From Tessaracoccus flavescens (GTDB lineage: Bacteria > Actinomycetota > Actinomycetes > Propionibacteriales > Propionibacteriaceae): 21,722 nt of DNA. The notes under the pieces were generated by a model. The model saw only the letters and a list, made by a program, of their open reading frames with translations. It was not told the DNA's origin and did not search any database. Shown here piece after piece: positions 1 through 7,408 of the stretch (position 1 is its first letter; every line of letters starts with the position of its first letter). A program made the translations under genes and the position numbers. The stretch covers positions 1 through 21,722 of the forward strand of contig DYZF01000184.1 in the NCBI GenBank assembly GCA_020741375.1, read 5' to 3'.

Positions 1-543
1 CACCGAACCGATGGCCTTTTCCGAAATGGTCCGGCCGTTTTCCCGGGCAAACCGAGCGATGCCGAAGTCCATCACCTTCACGGTGCCGTTCGGGGTCAGC
101 ATCACGTTGGCGGGCTTGATGTCGCGGTGGATGATGCCGGCGCGGTGCGAATATGCCAGCGCGTCCAGCACGCCGGCGGTGAACTCGAGCGCCCGCTCGG
201 GCAGGATCTTGCGGCCGTCGCGGAGCACCTCACGCAGGGTGACACCCTCGACGAGCTCCATCACGATGTAGGGGACGCTGACGTCGGAGACGACGTCGCG
301 CTCTTCACCGGTGTCGTAGACCGACACGATATTGGGGTGGTTCAACCCGGCGGCCGACTGCGCCTCGCGGCGGAAGCGGGCCTGGAATGTGGGGTCGCTG
401 GCGAGATCAACTCGCAGCCGCTTGACCGCGACGTCTCGTTCCAGGCGTGTGTCACGCGCTCGCCAGACCTCGGCCATGCCTCCACGGCCGATGATCTGAT
501 CGAGTTCGTAACGCCCCCCGAGAAGCGCACCTCGCTGTGTCAT
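1..543 (-). CDS. pknB: PknB-like serine/threonine protein kinase, N-terminal part (cut by window edge)
   Basis: Eukaryotic-type membrane Ser/Thr kinase that phosphorylates cell-wall and division proteins. Only the first 181 residues are in the window and the frame runs off the left edge. The glycine loop is GRGGMAEVW (19-27), the ATP-anchoring lysine is K41 in DVAVK, the catalytic loop is HRDIKPAN (139-146) and the metal-binding DFG starts at D159. Segments such as RYELDQIIG, VYDTGEE and PYIVMELVEGVTL resemble mycobacterial PknB more than PknA as I recall those sequences, although the slot after pbpA is pknA in Mycobacterium. I chose ATG at 543 because AAAGGA lies upstream; an in-frame ATG at 576 has no ribosome binding site. 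It is the last visible gene of the fhaA-to-kinase operon, 67 nt after pbpA. The membrane segment and PASTA repeats would lie outside the window and cannot be checked. Confidence 0.9.
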   Translation of the reverse strand, partial: MTQRGALLGGRYELDQIIGRGGMAEVWRARDTRLERDVAVKRLRVDLASDPTFQARFRREAQSAAGLNHPNIVSVYDTGEERDVVSDVSVPYIVMELVEGVTLREVLRDGRKILPERALEFTAGVLDALAYSHRAGIIHRDIKPANVMLTPNGTVKVMDFGIARFARENGRTISEKAIGSV

Positions 544-610
544 CGATCCCGATCCTTTCGGTTTTCCAAGCACCATAATGCGTCATGGACATGAGAGGTT
601 CCTGAGAATG

Positions 611-2038
611 TCATCGCAGGGCCTCGACAATCGCTTTGAAGATGGGTGCGGCCAGGCGGCCGCCCGAGATGTCGTTGCGTTCGATGTCGGCGTTCTCGAC
701 GAAGGCCACCACCGCAACCTTCGGATCTTCCGCGTAGCCGACGAACCACGCGTAGGGCGGGCGGTCCGGAGCCGATTGGGCCGTGCCCGTCTTGCCGCCC
801 AGAACCACGCCGTCGATTTGCGCCGGGCGCCCGGTGCCGTCCTCGACGGTGGCCACCATCATCTGCTGCAGCAATTCCGCCGTCGAGCGGGAGATGGGCT
901 GGCCGAGGCGGCTGGGGGAGGCGGCGCTCAACACCGTGAGGTCCTTATTGGTGACGGTGCTGACCAGATAGGGCTTCATCATGACGCCGTCGTTGGCGAT
1001 CGCGGCCGCCACCTGCACCATCTGCAGCGGGGAGGCGGCGACGTCGAACTGGCCGATCGCGGTGAGCGCTGCCTGTGCCTGATCCAGTTCGGCGGGGAAG
1101 CGCGACGTGGCGGCGGCGATGTCGATGCTCTGCTCTTGGTTGAAGCCGAACTTCTCAGCCATGGCCTGCAGCTTCTCGCCGCCGAGGCTGATGCCGAGGT
1201 TGCCGAAGGCGGTGTTGCAGGACGTCTTCAGGGCCTGTTCCAGCGTGACCCGGGTGCCGCCGCAGTTGGTGGAGTTGCCCATGGAGCGGCTGGAGTTGGG
1301 CAGCCGCAGTGACGCCGGGGAATCCACCATCGAGCTCGGCACCAGACCGTCCTCGAGCGCGGCCGCCGCGGTGATCAGCTTGAACGTCGACCCGGGCGGG
1401 TACACCTCGCGGGTGGCGCGGTTCTTCAGCGGCTCGTCCTTGGCGTTGAGCAGACGGTCCCACGCCTCGCGCTCGGCGGTCAGATCGACGGTGGACAGCT
1501 CGTTGGGGTCGTAGCTGGGCGTGGAGGCCAGCGCCAGAATCTCGCCGGTCTCGTAGTTCATCGCGACCGCGGCACCGCGCATCTCGCCGAGCGCCCTCAT
1601 CGCGGCCTGCTGGGCGCCCGCGTGCAGCGTCGTGGAGATGTTGGCGCCCTGTGAGCGACGCCCGGTGAGCACGTCGACGATGCGGCCCACGGACTGCTCC
1701 GACGACGTGCCGGCCAGTTCCGCGTTGAAGCTCTGCTCCAGCCCGGAGCGGGCGTAATCGTAGGAGTACCAGCCCGTCACCGGGGCCCAGATTTCCGGGT
1801 TGGGGTAGCTGCGGATGTAGGGGAAGCGGCCTGACCGCTCGATCGACTGCGAGATGGGCTGGTTGCCCACCAGGATGGCGCCGCGGTTGCGGGAGAACTC
1901 GGCGTCGCGGACCCGTCGGTTACGGGGGTCCTCGTTCAGCGATTCGGTGCGCACCGTCGAGATGACGGTGAGGTTGAGCAGCAGCATCGCCATCAGCAGC
2001 GACACGAAGGTGGCGACCTTGCGGATGGGGCCATTCAT
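611..2038 (-). CDS. pbpA: Class B penicillin-binding protein (peptidoglycan transpeptidase) PbpA
   Basis: Membrane-anchored DD-transpeptidase that crosslinks peptidoglycan outside the cytoplasm, the partner of the SEDS polymerase encoded just upstream. The 475-residue protein has one N-terminal membrane anchor (about 8-28), a short dimerisation region, and a transpeptidase domain with all three catalytic motifs: STFK (217-220, serine nucleophile), SCN (273-275) and KTGT (416-419). Length is close to mycobacterial PbpA (about 490). The frame is open much further upstream (to 2755), but ATG at 2038 is the right start: it overlaps the rodA stop by 4 nt (ATGA), has AGGTGAT upstream, and gives the expected cytoplasmic tail plus anchor. 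The overlap indicates translational coupling with rodA. Orthologues in mycobacteria act in cell division and are regulated by the same kinase/phosphatase operon. Confidence 0.95.
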   Translation of the reverse strand: MNGPIRKVATFVSLLMAMLLLNLTVISTVRTESLNEDPRNRRVRDAEFSRNRGAILVGNQPISQSIERSGRFPYIRSYPNPEIWAPVTGWYSYDYARSGLEQSFNAELAGTSSEQSVGRIVDVLTGRRSQGANISTTLHAGAQQAAMRALGEMRGAAVAMNYETGEILALASTPSYDPNELSTVDLTAEREAWDRLLNAKDEPLKNRATREVYPPGSTFKLITAAAALEDGLVPSSMVDSPASLRLPNSSRSMGNSTNCGGTRVTLEQALKTSCNTAFGNLGISLGGEKLQAMAEKFGFNQEQSIDIAAATSRFPAELDQAQAALTAIGQFDVAASPLQMVQVAAAIANDGVMMKPYLVSTVTNKDLTVLSAASPSRLGQPISRSTAELLQQMMVATVEDGTGRPAQIDGVVLGGKTGTAQSAPDRPPYAWFVGYAEDPKVAVVAFVENADIERNDISGGRLAAPIFKAIVEALR

Positions 2039-3438
2039 CGGGCGATCACCTGCGTGTGGTCGTCGACGGCGGCCATCTGATCGACGCTCTGGGGCGCGGC
2101 GGTGGCGGCCTGCGGCATGCGGCCCCGGTGCGAGATCACCAGCAGGATGCCGATGATCATCCAGTTCGCCACCAGCGACGAACCGCCCTGAGACATGAAC
2201 GGCGTGGTGAGGCCGGTGAGCGGAAGGAGTCGGCTGACGCCGCCGATGATGGCGAACACCTGCAGGGCGAACGTGAATGACAGACCGGCCGCGAGGAGCT
2301 TGCCGAAGCCGTCGGGGGAGATGAGGGCGGTCTTGAAGCCGCGGGCGATCAGGACGGCGTAGAGCATGATGATCGCCATCAGGCCCACGATGCCGATCTC
2401 CTCGCCGAGGGCGGCGGCGATCATGTCGGACTTCGCGAGGTGGGTCAGGCCCGGGCGCCCCTCGCCCCAGCCGCGGCCGAACAGGCCACCCCACGCGAAG
2501 CCGAACTGCGCGTTGATGATCTGGGAGTTGCGGTCGTAGTCGCTGAACGGATCCAGCCAGGCGTTGACGCGTCGCGGCACGTGGTTGGTGAAGTTGTACG
2601 CGGCGATGGCGGCGCCGACGAACATGATGCTCGCCAAGATCGGCCACGCGGGGCGCTCGGTGGCGATGTAGATCATCACCGTGAACAGGCCGAAGAACAG
2701 CAGAGAGGTGCCGAGGTCGTTCTGGAACACCATGACGGCCAGCGAGGCGAGCCACATGATCGCGATTGGGCCGAGGTCGCGGGCGCGGGGCAACTCGATG
2801 CCCATGAACCGCTTGCCGGCCAGCGCCAGAACCTCGCGCTTCTCGTAGAAGTAGGCGGCGAACGCGATGGCCAAGAGGATCTTCGCCACCTCAGCCGGCT
2901 GGAACGAGAACCCGAACACGCGGATCCAGATCTGCGCGCCGCCGGACTCGACGCCGATGACGGGCAGCAGCGGCATCAGCAGCATCGCGAGGCCCGCGAT
3001 GAACAGCAGGTAGGGGTAGCGCTGGAGGCGACGGTGGTCGCGCAGCGCGATGATCACGCCCGAGAACAGCACCAGCCCCAGCGCCGTCATCATCAGCTGA
3101 TCGACGGCGTCGGTGCGCGGCGGCTCGGGGATCTGATCGATCCGGTAGATCATGGCCAGCCCGATGCCGTTGAGCAGGAACACGATCGGCAGGATGAGCG
3201 GGTCCGCGTAGGGGATCCGGAATCGCACCACCAGATGCGCCGCGACGCCCAATCCGAACCAGATGGCGCCGACGGGCACGAGGTTGTCCGGCAGCGTCGA
3301 GTACAGCGACAGGTGCGTGATCACCCAGCCGCCGAAGCCGAACACTTGGGCGAACAGGATCAGCGCAAGCTCGACGTTGCGTCGCTTGCGGAAGACGATG
3401 ACGTCGGTGGAGACCGCCGGCTGCTTCGTGACTGACAT
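2035..3438 (-). CDS. rodA: SEDS-family peptidoglycan glycosyltransferase RodA/FtsW
   Basis: Polytopic membrane enzyme that polymerises lipid II into glycan strands. The 467 residues contain about ten to twelve hydrophobic segments. SEDS landmarks are FQNDLGTSLLFFG (239-250), the WLDPFSD segment (294-300) holding the aspartates that align with the family's catalytic Asp, the QFGFAWGGLFGRGWGEG loop (311-327), ALGEEIGIVG (343-352) and the C-terminal LTGLTTPFMSQGGSS (407-421). The cytoplasmic tail after residue 438 is hydrophilic. ATG at 3438 overlaps the pstP stop by one base (TGATG) and has GAGGA 7 nt upstream. In mycobacteria the gene at this operon position is called rodA; in other genera it may be labelled ftsW, and sequence alone does not settle which role it plays here. 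Its pairing with the adjacent class B PBP fits a polymerase-transpeptidase complex. Confidence 0.93.
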   Translation of the reverse strand: MSVTKQPAVSTDVIVFRKRRNVELALILFAQVFGFGGWVITHLSLYSTLPDNLVPVGAIWFGLGVAAHLVVRFRIPYADPLILPIVFLLNGIGLAMIYRIDQIPEPPRTDAVDQLMMTALGLVLFSGVIIALRDHRRLQRYPYLLFIAGLAMLLMPLLPVIGVESGGAQIWIRVFGFSFQPAEVAKILLAIAFAAYFYEKREVLALAGKRFMGIELPRARDLGPIAIMWLASLAVMVFQNDLGTSLLFFGLFTVMIYIATERPAWPILASIMFVGAAIAAYNFTNHVPRRVNAWLDPFSDYDRNSQIINAQFGFAWGGLFGRGWGEGRPGLTHLAKSDMIAAALGEEIGIVGLMAIIMLYAVLIARGFKTALISPDGFGKLLAAGLSFTFALQVFAIIGGVSRLLPLTGLTTPFMSQGGSSLVANWMIIGILLVISHRGRMPQAATAAPQSVDQMAAVDDHTQVIAR

Positions 3439-4844
3439 CAGCAGTCCTCGGGGTTGGCCTCTTCAGTGGCCGACGGTGTGACGGTGCCCAGCGACGTCGG
3501 CAGCACCGGGGTGGGGCTGGCCAGCGGGCTCACCACTGGCAGCGGCGGCAGGCCCGGACGAGTGAACGTCGGGGCCGAGGCGCTGGTGGTGATGGGCACC
3601 GGATCCGGCTTGGCGCGCTCCTCGCGGACCGCTTGGCAGTCGGCGGCGAGCGTGCGCAGGTCGTTGACGGTGATCCGGGCGGCGTCGAGCGTGGAGACGG
3701 AGATCGAGGATTCCACCGCCCCTTGGTAGAACTTCGGCAGGTGAGCGACGGGTACGTCGCTGCGCTCCTCCAAGGTGTTGAGGCTGATGCCGAGGAACGA
3801 GCCGGGGATGCCGTTGAAGATGGCGACGTGGGCGTCGTCGGCGGCCACGAAGTAGCGGCTCTTGGCGTAGGCATTGAAGCCGAACGCACCGCCGCCGATC
3901 ACCAGTGCCACGAGCAGGATGGCGATCACCACTCCGGGCCAGCGCCGCTTCGGTTCTTCGAGGGCGTAGCGGTTCTTCTCGTGGTCGTCGTGATCGACGG
4001 GGCCGGTGGCGGGGTAGGCGTCGTCGCGGATGGCGCCGGCCTTTGGGGCCGCGGCCGCGCGGGGCACCTCCACTTCGGTGGCGGAGCCGATCAGCACGCC
4101 GGGTGTGGCGTCGAGGTCGTCGTCTTGTTCCACCACTTCGCCGACGACGATCGTGATGTTGTCGTGCCCGCCGTTGTCGTTGGCGGCCATGGCGAGCTGG
4201 CGGACGCCGTCCTCCAGATCCGCCGTCGACAGGAGCATCCGGATGGCCGAATCGTCGACGAGCCCGCTGAGGCCGTCGGAGCAGAACATCAGGCGGTCGC
4301 CGAGCTTGGCCTCGATGACGTCGAGATCCGGCTCGAAGTTGATCTGCCCGTTGAGCACCTTGAGGATCAGCGAGCGGTGGGGATGCGTGGCGGCTTGGGC
4401 GGGCGTGATCTTGCCCTCGTCGATGAGCGATTGCACCCACGAGTGGTCGTGCGTCAGCTGGGTGAGTTCGCCGTCGCGGAGGAGGTAGCCGCGGGAGTCG
4501 CCGACGTGCGCGAGGCCGAAGCTGGCGCCGTCGAACATGGCGCCGCAGAACGTCGTGCCCATGCCGTCGAGTTCGAGATCTGCCTCGATCAGTTCGCTGA
4601 GCTTGTGGTTGGAGCGGGCGATGATGCCGGCGATTCGCTCCAGCATCTCCTCTGCGTCGGCGGCCCGTGCGTCGCTGCGGGCGGCCTCGGTGGAGGCGAC
4701 GGCGGACGCAAGGTCACCCGCTGCGGCGCCGCCCATGCCGTCGGTGACGAGCAGCATGGTGGGGGAGGCGTAGCCGGCGTCCTGGTTGTTCTTGCGGACC
4801 CGGCCCACCTCGGAGTGGGCGACGAAGCGGAGGGAAAAGACCAC
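3438..4844 (-). CDS. pstP: PP2C-type Ser/Thr phosphatase PstP
   Basis: Metal-dependent PPM/PP2C phosphatase that reverses the action of the operon's kinase(s). In 468 residues the catalytic domain spans about 1-238, with the metal-binding aspartates in VTDGMGG (D35), VGDSRG (D116), CSDGLSG (D190) and GGHDN (D228). A juxtamembrane acidic linker follows, then one transmembrane helix (about 303-324) and an extracytoplasmic region beginning YFVAADDAHVAIFNG, a segment typical of PstP proteins, ending in a Pro/Thr/Ser-rich tail with two cysteines (one in AADCQA, one as the last residue). The start is GTG at 4844, overlapping the fhaB TAG stop by one base (TAGTG), with GGAG 6 nt before it. The tight overlaps on both sides argue for co-translation with fhaB and rodA. 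Confidence 0.94.
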   Translation of the reverse strand: MVFSLRFVAHSEVGRVRKNNQDAGYASPTMLLVTDGMGGAAAGDLASAVASTEAARSDARAADAEEMLERIAGIIARSNHKLSELIEADLELDGMGTTFCGAMFDGASFGLAHVGDSRGYLLRDGELTQLTHDHSWVQSLIDEGKITPAQAATHPHRSLILKVLNGQINFEPDLDVIEAKLGDRLMFCSDGLSGLVDDSAIRMLLSTADLEDGVRQLAMAANDNGGHDNITIVVGEVVEQDDDLDATPGVLIGSATEVEVPRAAAAPKAGAIRDDAYPATGPVDHDDHEKNRYALEEPKRRWPGVVIAILLVALVIGGGAFGFNAYAKSRYFVAADDAHVAIFNGIPGSFLGISLNTLEERSDVPVAHLPKFYQGAVESSISVSTLDAARITVNDLRTLAADCQAVREERAKPDPVPITTSASAPTFTRPGLPPLPVVSPLASPTPVLPTSLGTVTPSATEEANPEDC

Positions 4845-5305
4845 TAGATCTCCAACCGCATGAGGGTTTTGCCGATCCGCACGACGTCGCCGGTGGTCAC
4901 CTTCGTGGGTTCGGTGACGAGCTTGCCGTTGACGTAGGTGCCGTTGGTGGACGCGAGGTCTGAGATCAGCCAGGTGGTGGCGTCCTTCTGGACCAGTTGC
5001 GCGTGGCGGGCGGAGGCGTAGTCGTCGTCGAGGAGGAGCGTGGAATCAGCGGCGCGGCCGAGGTTGATGGTGGGCTCGACGGGCACCGATGTGCCCTGCT
5101 GTGGGCCCGCGGTGATCGCGAAGCGGGTGGGCAGCTTGGAGCGTTTCTTGCCGCGACCACGGTCTGCCGGCACCGCCGTCAGCGAGGAGGCGGGAACTCT
5201 GCGGCCGAACATGTCCGTGCGGATGACGTTGGCGACGAACAGGATGAACAGCCACAGCAGGACGAGGAACACGACCTTGATTGCCGCGACGATGAGATCT
5301 GACAC
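4844..5305 (-). CDS. fhaB: Membrane-anchored FHA-domain protein FhaB
   Basis: Small phosphothreonine-binding adaptor of the cell-wall kinase system (called FipA in mycobacteria). The 153-residue protein has an N-terminal transmembrane helix (about 7-27), a basic linker (about 48-58) and a C-terminal FHA domain (about 80-150) with the conserved GR (83-84), SARH (98-101) and STNGT (119-123) phosphopeptide-binding signatures. Start is GTG at 5305, directly abutting the fhaA TAA stop, with GGAG about 6 nt upstream inside the last fhaA codons. Its stop overlaps the pstP start. Both the order and the sizes match the actinobacterial fhaA-fhaB-pstP arrangement. Confidence 0.92.
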   Translation of the reverse strand: MSDLIVAAIKVVFLVLLWLFILFVANVIRTDMFGRRVPASSLTAVPADRGRGKKRSKLPTRFAITAGPQQGTSVPVEPTINLGRAADSTLLLDDDYASARHAQLVQKDATTWLISDLASTNGTYVNGKLVTEPTKVTTGDVVRIGKTLMRLEI

Positions 5306-6013
5306 TTAGATCTCCGATGGTGTGTGGATCAGCATGCGCGTATTGCCGATCTCGATCCGGGCCCCTTCGCCGACACGAGTCTTGGTGATGCGGGCACCGT
5401 TCACATGCACGCCGTTGGTTGAACCCAGATCCTCGATGGTGATCAAGGGATGGGAAGGATCGCCGCCGACGCTGATCAGTGCGTGACGACGGGAAACTCC
5501 GGGATCGTTGAGGCGTAGATCGGCTTCCGCGCCGCGGCCGATGAGGATGCCGGGGGCGGCCAACTCGTGGCGAACACCGTTGACCTCGAGCACCATGCGG
5601 CCCGGACGGGTTGCGGCGCGCTCCTCGCGTGAGCCGGATTCGGCTGCGACGGCTTGGCTCGCCACCGTGAACTGCCCGGTGGGGAGGGCCTCGTCTAGCA
5701 CGTAATCGATGGAGATGGGGCCGTTGAAGACGTACTGCCGGTCTGCGGCGTGGTCGCGGATTCCGGGAAGGATCTCCGCGTTGAGGGTCTTGGCGTAGGG
5801 GGCGAGGCGATCGTGGTCGCCCTTGGAGAGGCCGATGGTGAAGGCGTTGGGCACGAGGCGCTTCTCGCGGCTCAGCAGCTTGGCTTCGGCGTCGAGCTCG
5901 CGCTGGATGCCGGCGACGATTTCCACCGGGTGCACATAGCCCTTGAATGCGCGGGCAAACACCTTGCCAACGGCGGATTCGATCCGCTTTTCAGCCTTAT
6001 CAAAGACGCCCAT
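5306..6013 (-). CDS. fhaA: FhaA: DUF3662 plus FHA domain protein
   Basis: First gene of the division/cell-wall signalling operon. Residues 1-115 form the DUF3662 domain found at the N-terminus of FhaA (start MGVFDKAEKRIE), and residues 140-232 are an FHA phosphothreonine-binding domain with GR (159-160), SRRH (174-177) and LGSTNG (196-201). The linker is only about 25 residues, making this protein 235 residues, less than half the length of mycobacterial FhaA (about 527), which has a long low-complexity linker. I chose ATG at 6013 over the longer frame (to 6046) because GGGGAGGAGG lies 5 nt upstream. In mycobacteria FhaA binds kinase-phosphorylated MviN (MurJ-like) and localises to the growing pole; the role here is inferred from that. 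Confidence 0.93.
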   Translation of the reverse strand: MGVFDKAEKRIESAVGKVFARAFKGYVHPVEIVAGIQRELDAEAKLLSREKRLVPNAFTIGLSKGDHDRLAPYAKTLNAEILPGIRDHAADRQYVFNGPISIDYVLDEALPTGQFTVASQAVAAESGSREERAATRPGRMVLEVNGVRHELAAPGILIGRGAEADLRLNDPGVSRRHALISVGGDPSHPLITIEDLGSTNGVHVNGARITKTRVGEGARIEIGNTRMLIHTPSEI

Positions 6014-6057
6014 GTGCCTCCTCCCCTTTGCTTCGTCCCTCGACAACGTACCGGGTC

Positions 6058-6063
6058 AGTCTA
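6058..6063 (-). promoter_or_regulatory. Candidate -10 element for the fhaA operon
   Basis: Minus-strand TAGACT fits the TAnnnT pattern of actinobacterial -10 boxes. It would place a transcript start near 6051 and give a leader of about 38 nt with the strong ribosome binding site of fhaA. No good -35 hexamer is seen at 17-18 nt. Confidence 0.35.
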
Positions 6064-6091
6064 ACGCGGGGCCTCCCGAGCGCCACATGCA

Positions 6092-6121
6092 CGCACGCTG
6101 AATGGCGGTTCTGAGCGTGCG
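6092..6121. repeat. Dyad upstream of the fhaA promoter
   Basis: CGCACGCT (6092-6099) pairs perfectly with AGCGTGCG (6114-6121) across a 14-nt spacer; GAA/TTC inside can extend it. It lies about 30 bp upstream of the candidate -10, a position suited to a regulator site, but no regulator is identified. Confidence 0.45.
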
Positions 6122-6223
6122 ATCCCGTCAGATTCCGGCCGATGGTAGGACGACGGGAGGGTCGCCGTCGGCCTTGGGGCTGGGGTGTCGCTAGGGGGTG
6201 GACCGGGGCTCGCCTGCGGCTGG

Positions 6224-6318
6224 GCTTGGGTTTGAGCAGTTTCTGCAACTCAACTGCGGAATCAGCCATCGAACGGCGTTATGGGGCGTTGAGGTGCAGG
6301 AACTGCTCAAACCCAAGC
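6224..6318. repeat. Long inverted repeat (31-bp arms) after meaB
   Basis: The left arm 6224-6254 and the right arm 6288-6318 are inverted copies matching at 29 of 31 positions; the first 18 bp from the outer end are perfect (GCTTGGGTTTGAGCAGTT). The spacer is 33 nt. The two mismatches pair 6242 with 6300 and 6248 with 6294. It begins 5 nt past the meaB stop, in the 310-nt gene-free interval between meaB and fhaA. There is no U-tract on the minus strand, so it is not a canonical intrinsic terminator, and it could be a U-less terminator or a small palindromic repeat element. The rest of this interval shows no credible gene. Confidence 0.85.
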
Positions 6319-6323
6319 GGGGC

Positions 6324-7340
6324 TCAAGCCTTGCGGCCCCAGGGGAGGGTGTCGACGGCGTCGGCGAAGGCGCGCAGGATCTCCTGCGACCCCTCCAGCG
6401 CCGACAACTGTTCGACGGCGAGGCGGGCCTCCACGTCGGCCGCCACCGAGCGCACCTCGGGCGACGTGCGCAGCGATTCGTACAACTCGTCGCGCACCAT
6501 GTTCCACAGCCAATCCTTCTGCTGCTCCAGCCGGCGCGCCTCCAGCGTGCCCGCCTCCTCGAGCTCGCGGCGATGCTTCTCGACGGTGTCCCACAGCTCG
6601 TCCAGGCCGGCGCCCGTGTAGCTGGAGCACGTCAGTACCGGGGCCCGACGCTTGCTGTTGTCGCTGGTGATCAGCTTCATCGCGATGGCCAGTTCCCGGG
6701 CCGCGACCCGCGCCGCCTGCTCGTTGTCGCCGTCGGCCTTGGTGATGGCGATCACGTCGGCGAGTTCCAAGATGCCGCGCTTGATGCCCTGAAGCTGGTC
6801 GCCGGTGCGGGCCACCTGCAGCATCAGGAAGGTGTCCACCATGCCGTGCACCGCGACCTCGGACTGGCCCACGCCCACCGTCTCCACCAGCACGACGTCG
6901 TAGCCGGCCGCTTCGAGCACCAGCATGGATTCGCGGGTGGCCCGGGCGACACCGCCCAAGTGGCCGGCCGACGGCGAGGGCCGGATGAAGGCGTTGTCGC
7001 GGGAGGCCAGCTCCGACATGCGAGTGCGGTCGCCCAAGATTGAGCCGCCGGTCTTCGACGACGACGGATCCACGGCAAGCACCGCCACCTTGTGGTTGCG
7101 CTCGTCGATCAGCTTGACGCCCATGGCGTCGACGAAGGTGGACTTGCCGGCACCGGGAACTCCAGAGATGCCGACGCGGAATGCCCTCCCGGTGCGGGGG
7201 GCAATGAGTTGGAGCAGCTGGTGAGCTTGCTCGCGGTGTTCGGGCTTCAGTGATTCCACCAGCGTGATGGCTCGCGCGATGTGTCCACGTGACCCCTCGG
7301 CGATCCGGTCTGCCAGCTCTTCGACGCTTACCTTCCGCAT
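6324..7340 (-). CDS. meaB: MeaB/ArgK-family G3E GTPase, methylmalonyl-CoA mutase chaperone
   Basis: GTPase that protects and loads the B12-dependent methylmalonyl-CoA mutase in the propionate/succinate pathway, acting in the cytoplasm. The 338-residue protein is full length for the family: Walker A GVPGAGKST (60-68), the AVDPSSSKTGGSILGDRTRM switch region (89-108), ETVGVGQSE (153-161) and a TKAD base-recognition motif (200-203), followed by a helical C-terminal dimerisation region. The mutase subunits usually sit next to meaB but are not in this window. The start ATG at 7340 has no Shine-Dalgarno sequence; a TAGGGT hexamer ends 6 nt upstream, pointing to a leaderless transcript. It is divergent from the glgC-like gene with 68 bp between them. 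Confidence 0.93.
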   Translation of the reverse strand: MRKVSVEELADRIAEGSRGHIARAITLVESLKPEHREQAHQLLQLIAPRTGRAFRVGISGVPGAGKSTFVDAMGVKLIDERNHKVAVLAVDPSSSKTGGSILGDRTRMSELASRDNAFIRPSPSAGHLGGVARATRESMLVLEAAGYDVVLVETVGVGQSEVAVHGMVDTFLMLQVARTGDQLQGIKRGILELADVIAITKADGDNEQAARVAARELAIAMKLITSDNSKRRAPVLTCSSYTGAGLDELWDTVEKHRRELEEAGTLEARRLEQQKDWLWNMVRDELYESLRTSPEVRSVAADVEARLAVEQLSALEGSQEILRAFADAVDTLPWGRKA

Positions 7341-7346
7341 GCTCTG

Positions 7347-7352
7347 ACCCTA
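7347..7352 (-). promoter_or_regulatory. Candidate -10 for leaderless meaB
   Basis: Minus-strand TAGGGT lies exactly 6 nt before the meaB ATG, so transcription would begin at or next to the start codon. Confidence 0.5.
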
Positions 7353-7396
7353 TCGCCCCCGACTCTCAGCGCGGCGGTTGGCCTAGGTCCGGGGCG

Positions 7397-7402
7397 TACT
7401 AT
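7397..7402 (+). promoter_or_regulatory. Candidate -10 for leaderless glgC-like gene
   Basis: TACTAT ends 6 nt before the GTG at 7409, with no ribosome binding site between them. It shares the 68-bp divergent region with the meaB promoter. Confidence 0.5.
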
Positions 7403-7408
7403 TTCACA

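Noticed and set aside
2039..2755. N-terminal extension of the pbpA frame making a 714-residue protein
   Set aside because: It overlaps rodA in another frame, encodes low-complexity Arg/Pro/His-rich sequence, and the ATG at 2038 has the operon overlap and the membrane anchor.
3633..4847. 404-codon open frame on the plus strand opposite pstP
   Set aside because: Val/Gly/Asp-rich antisense shadow of a high-GC gene; pstP on the other strand has all PP2C motifs.
6000..6269. 89-codon minus-strand frame upstream of fhaA
   Set aside because: Basic, Pro/Arg-rich, crosses the fhaA start and one arm of the inverted repeat, with no ribosome binding site or homology.
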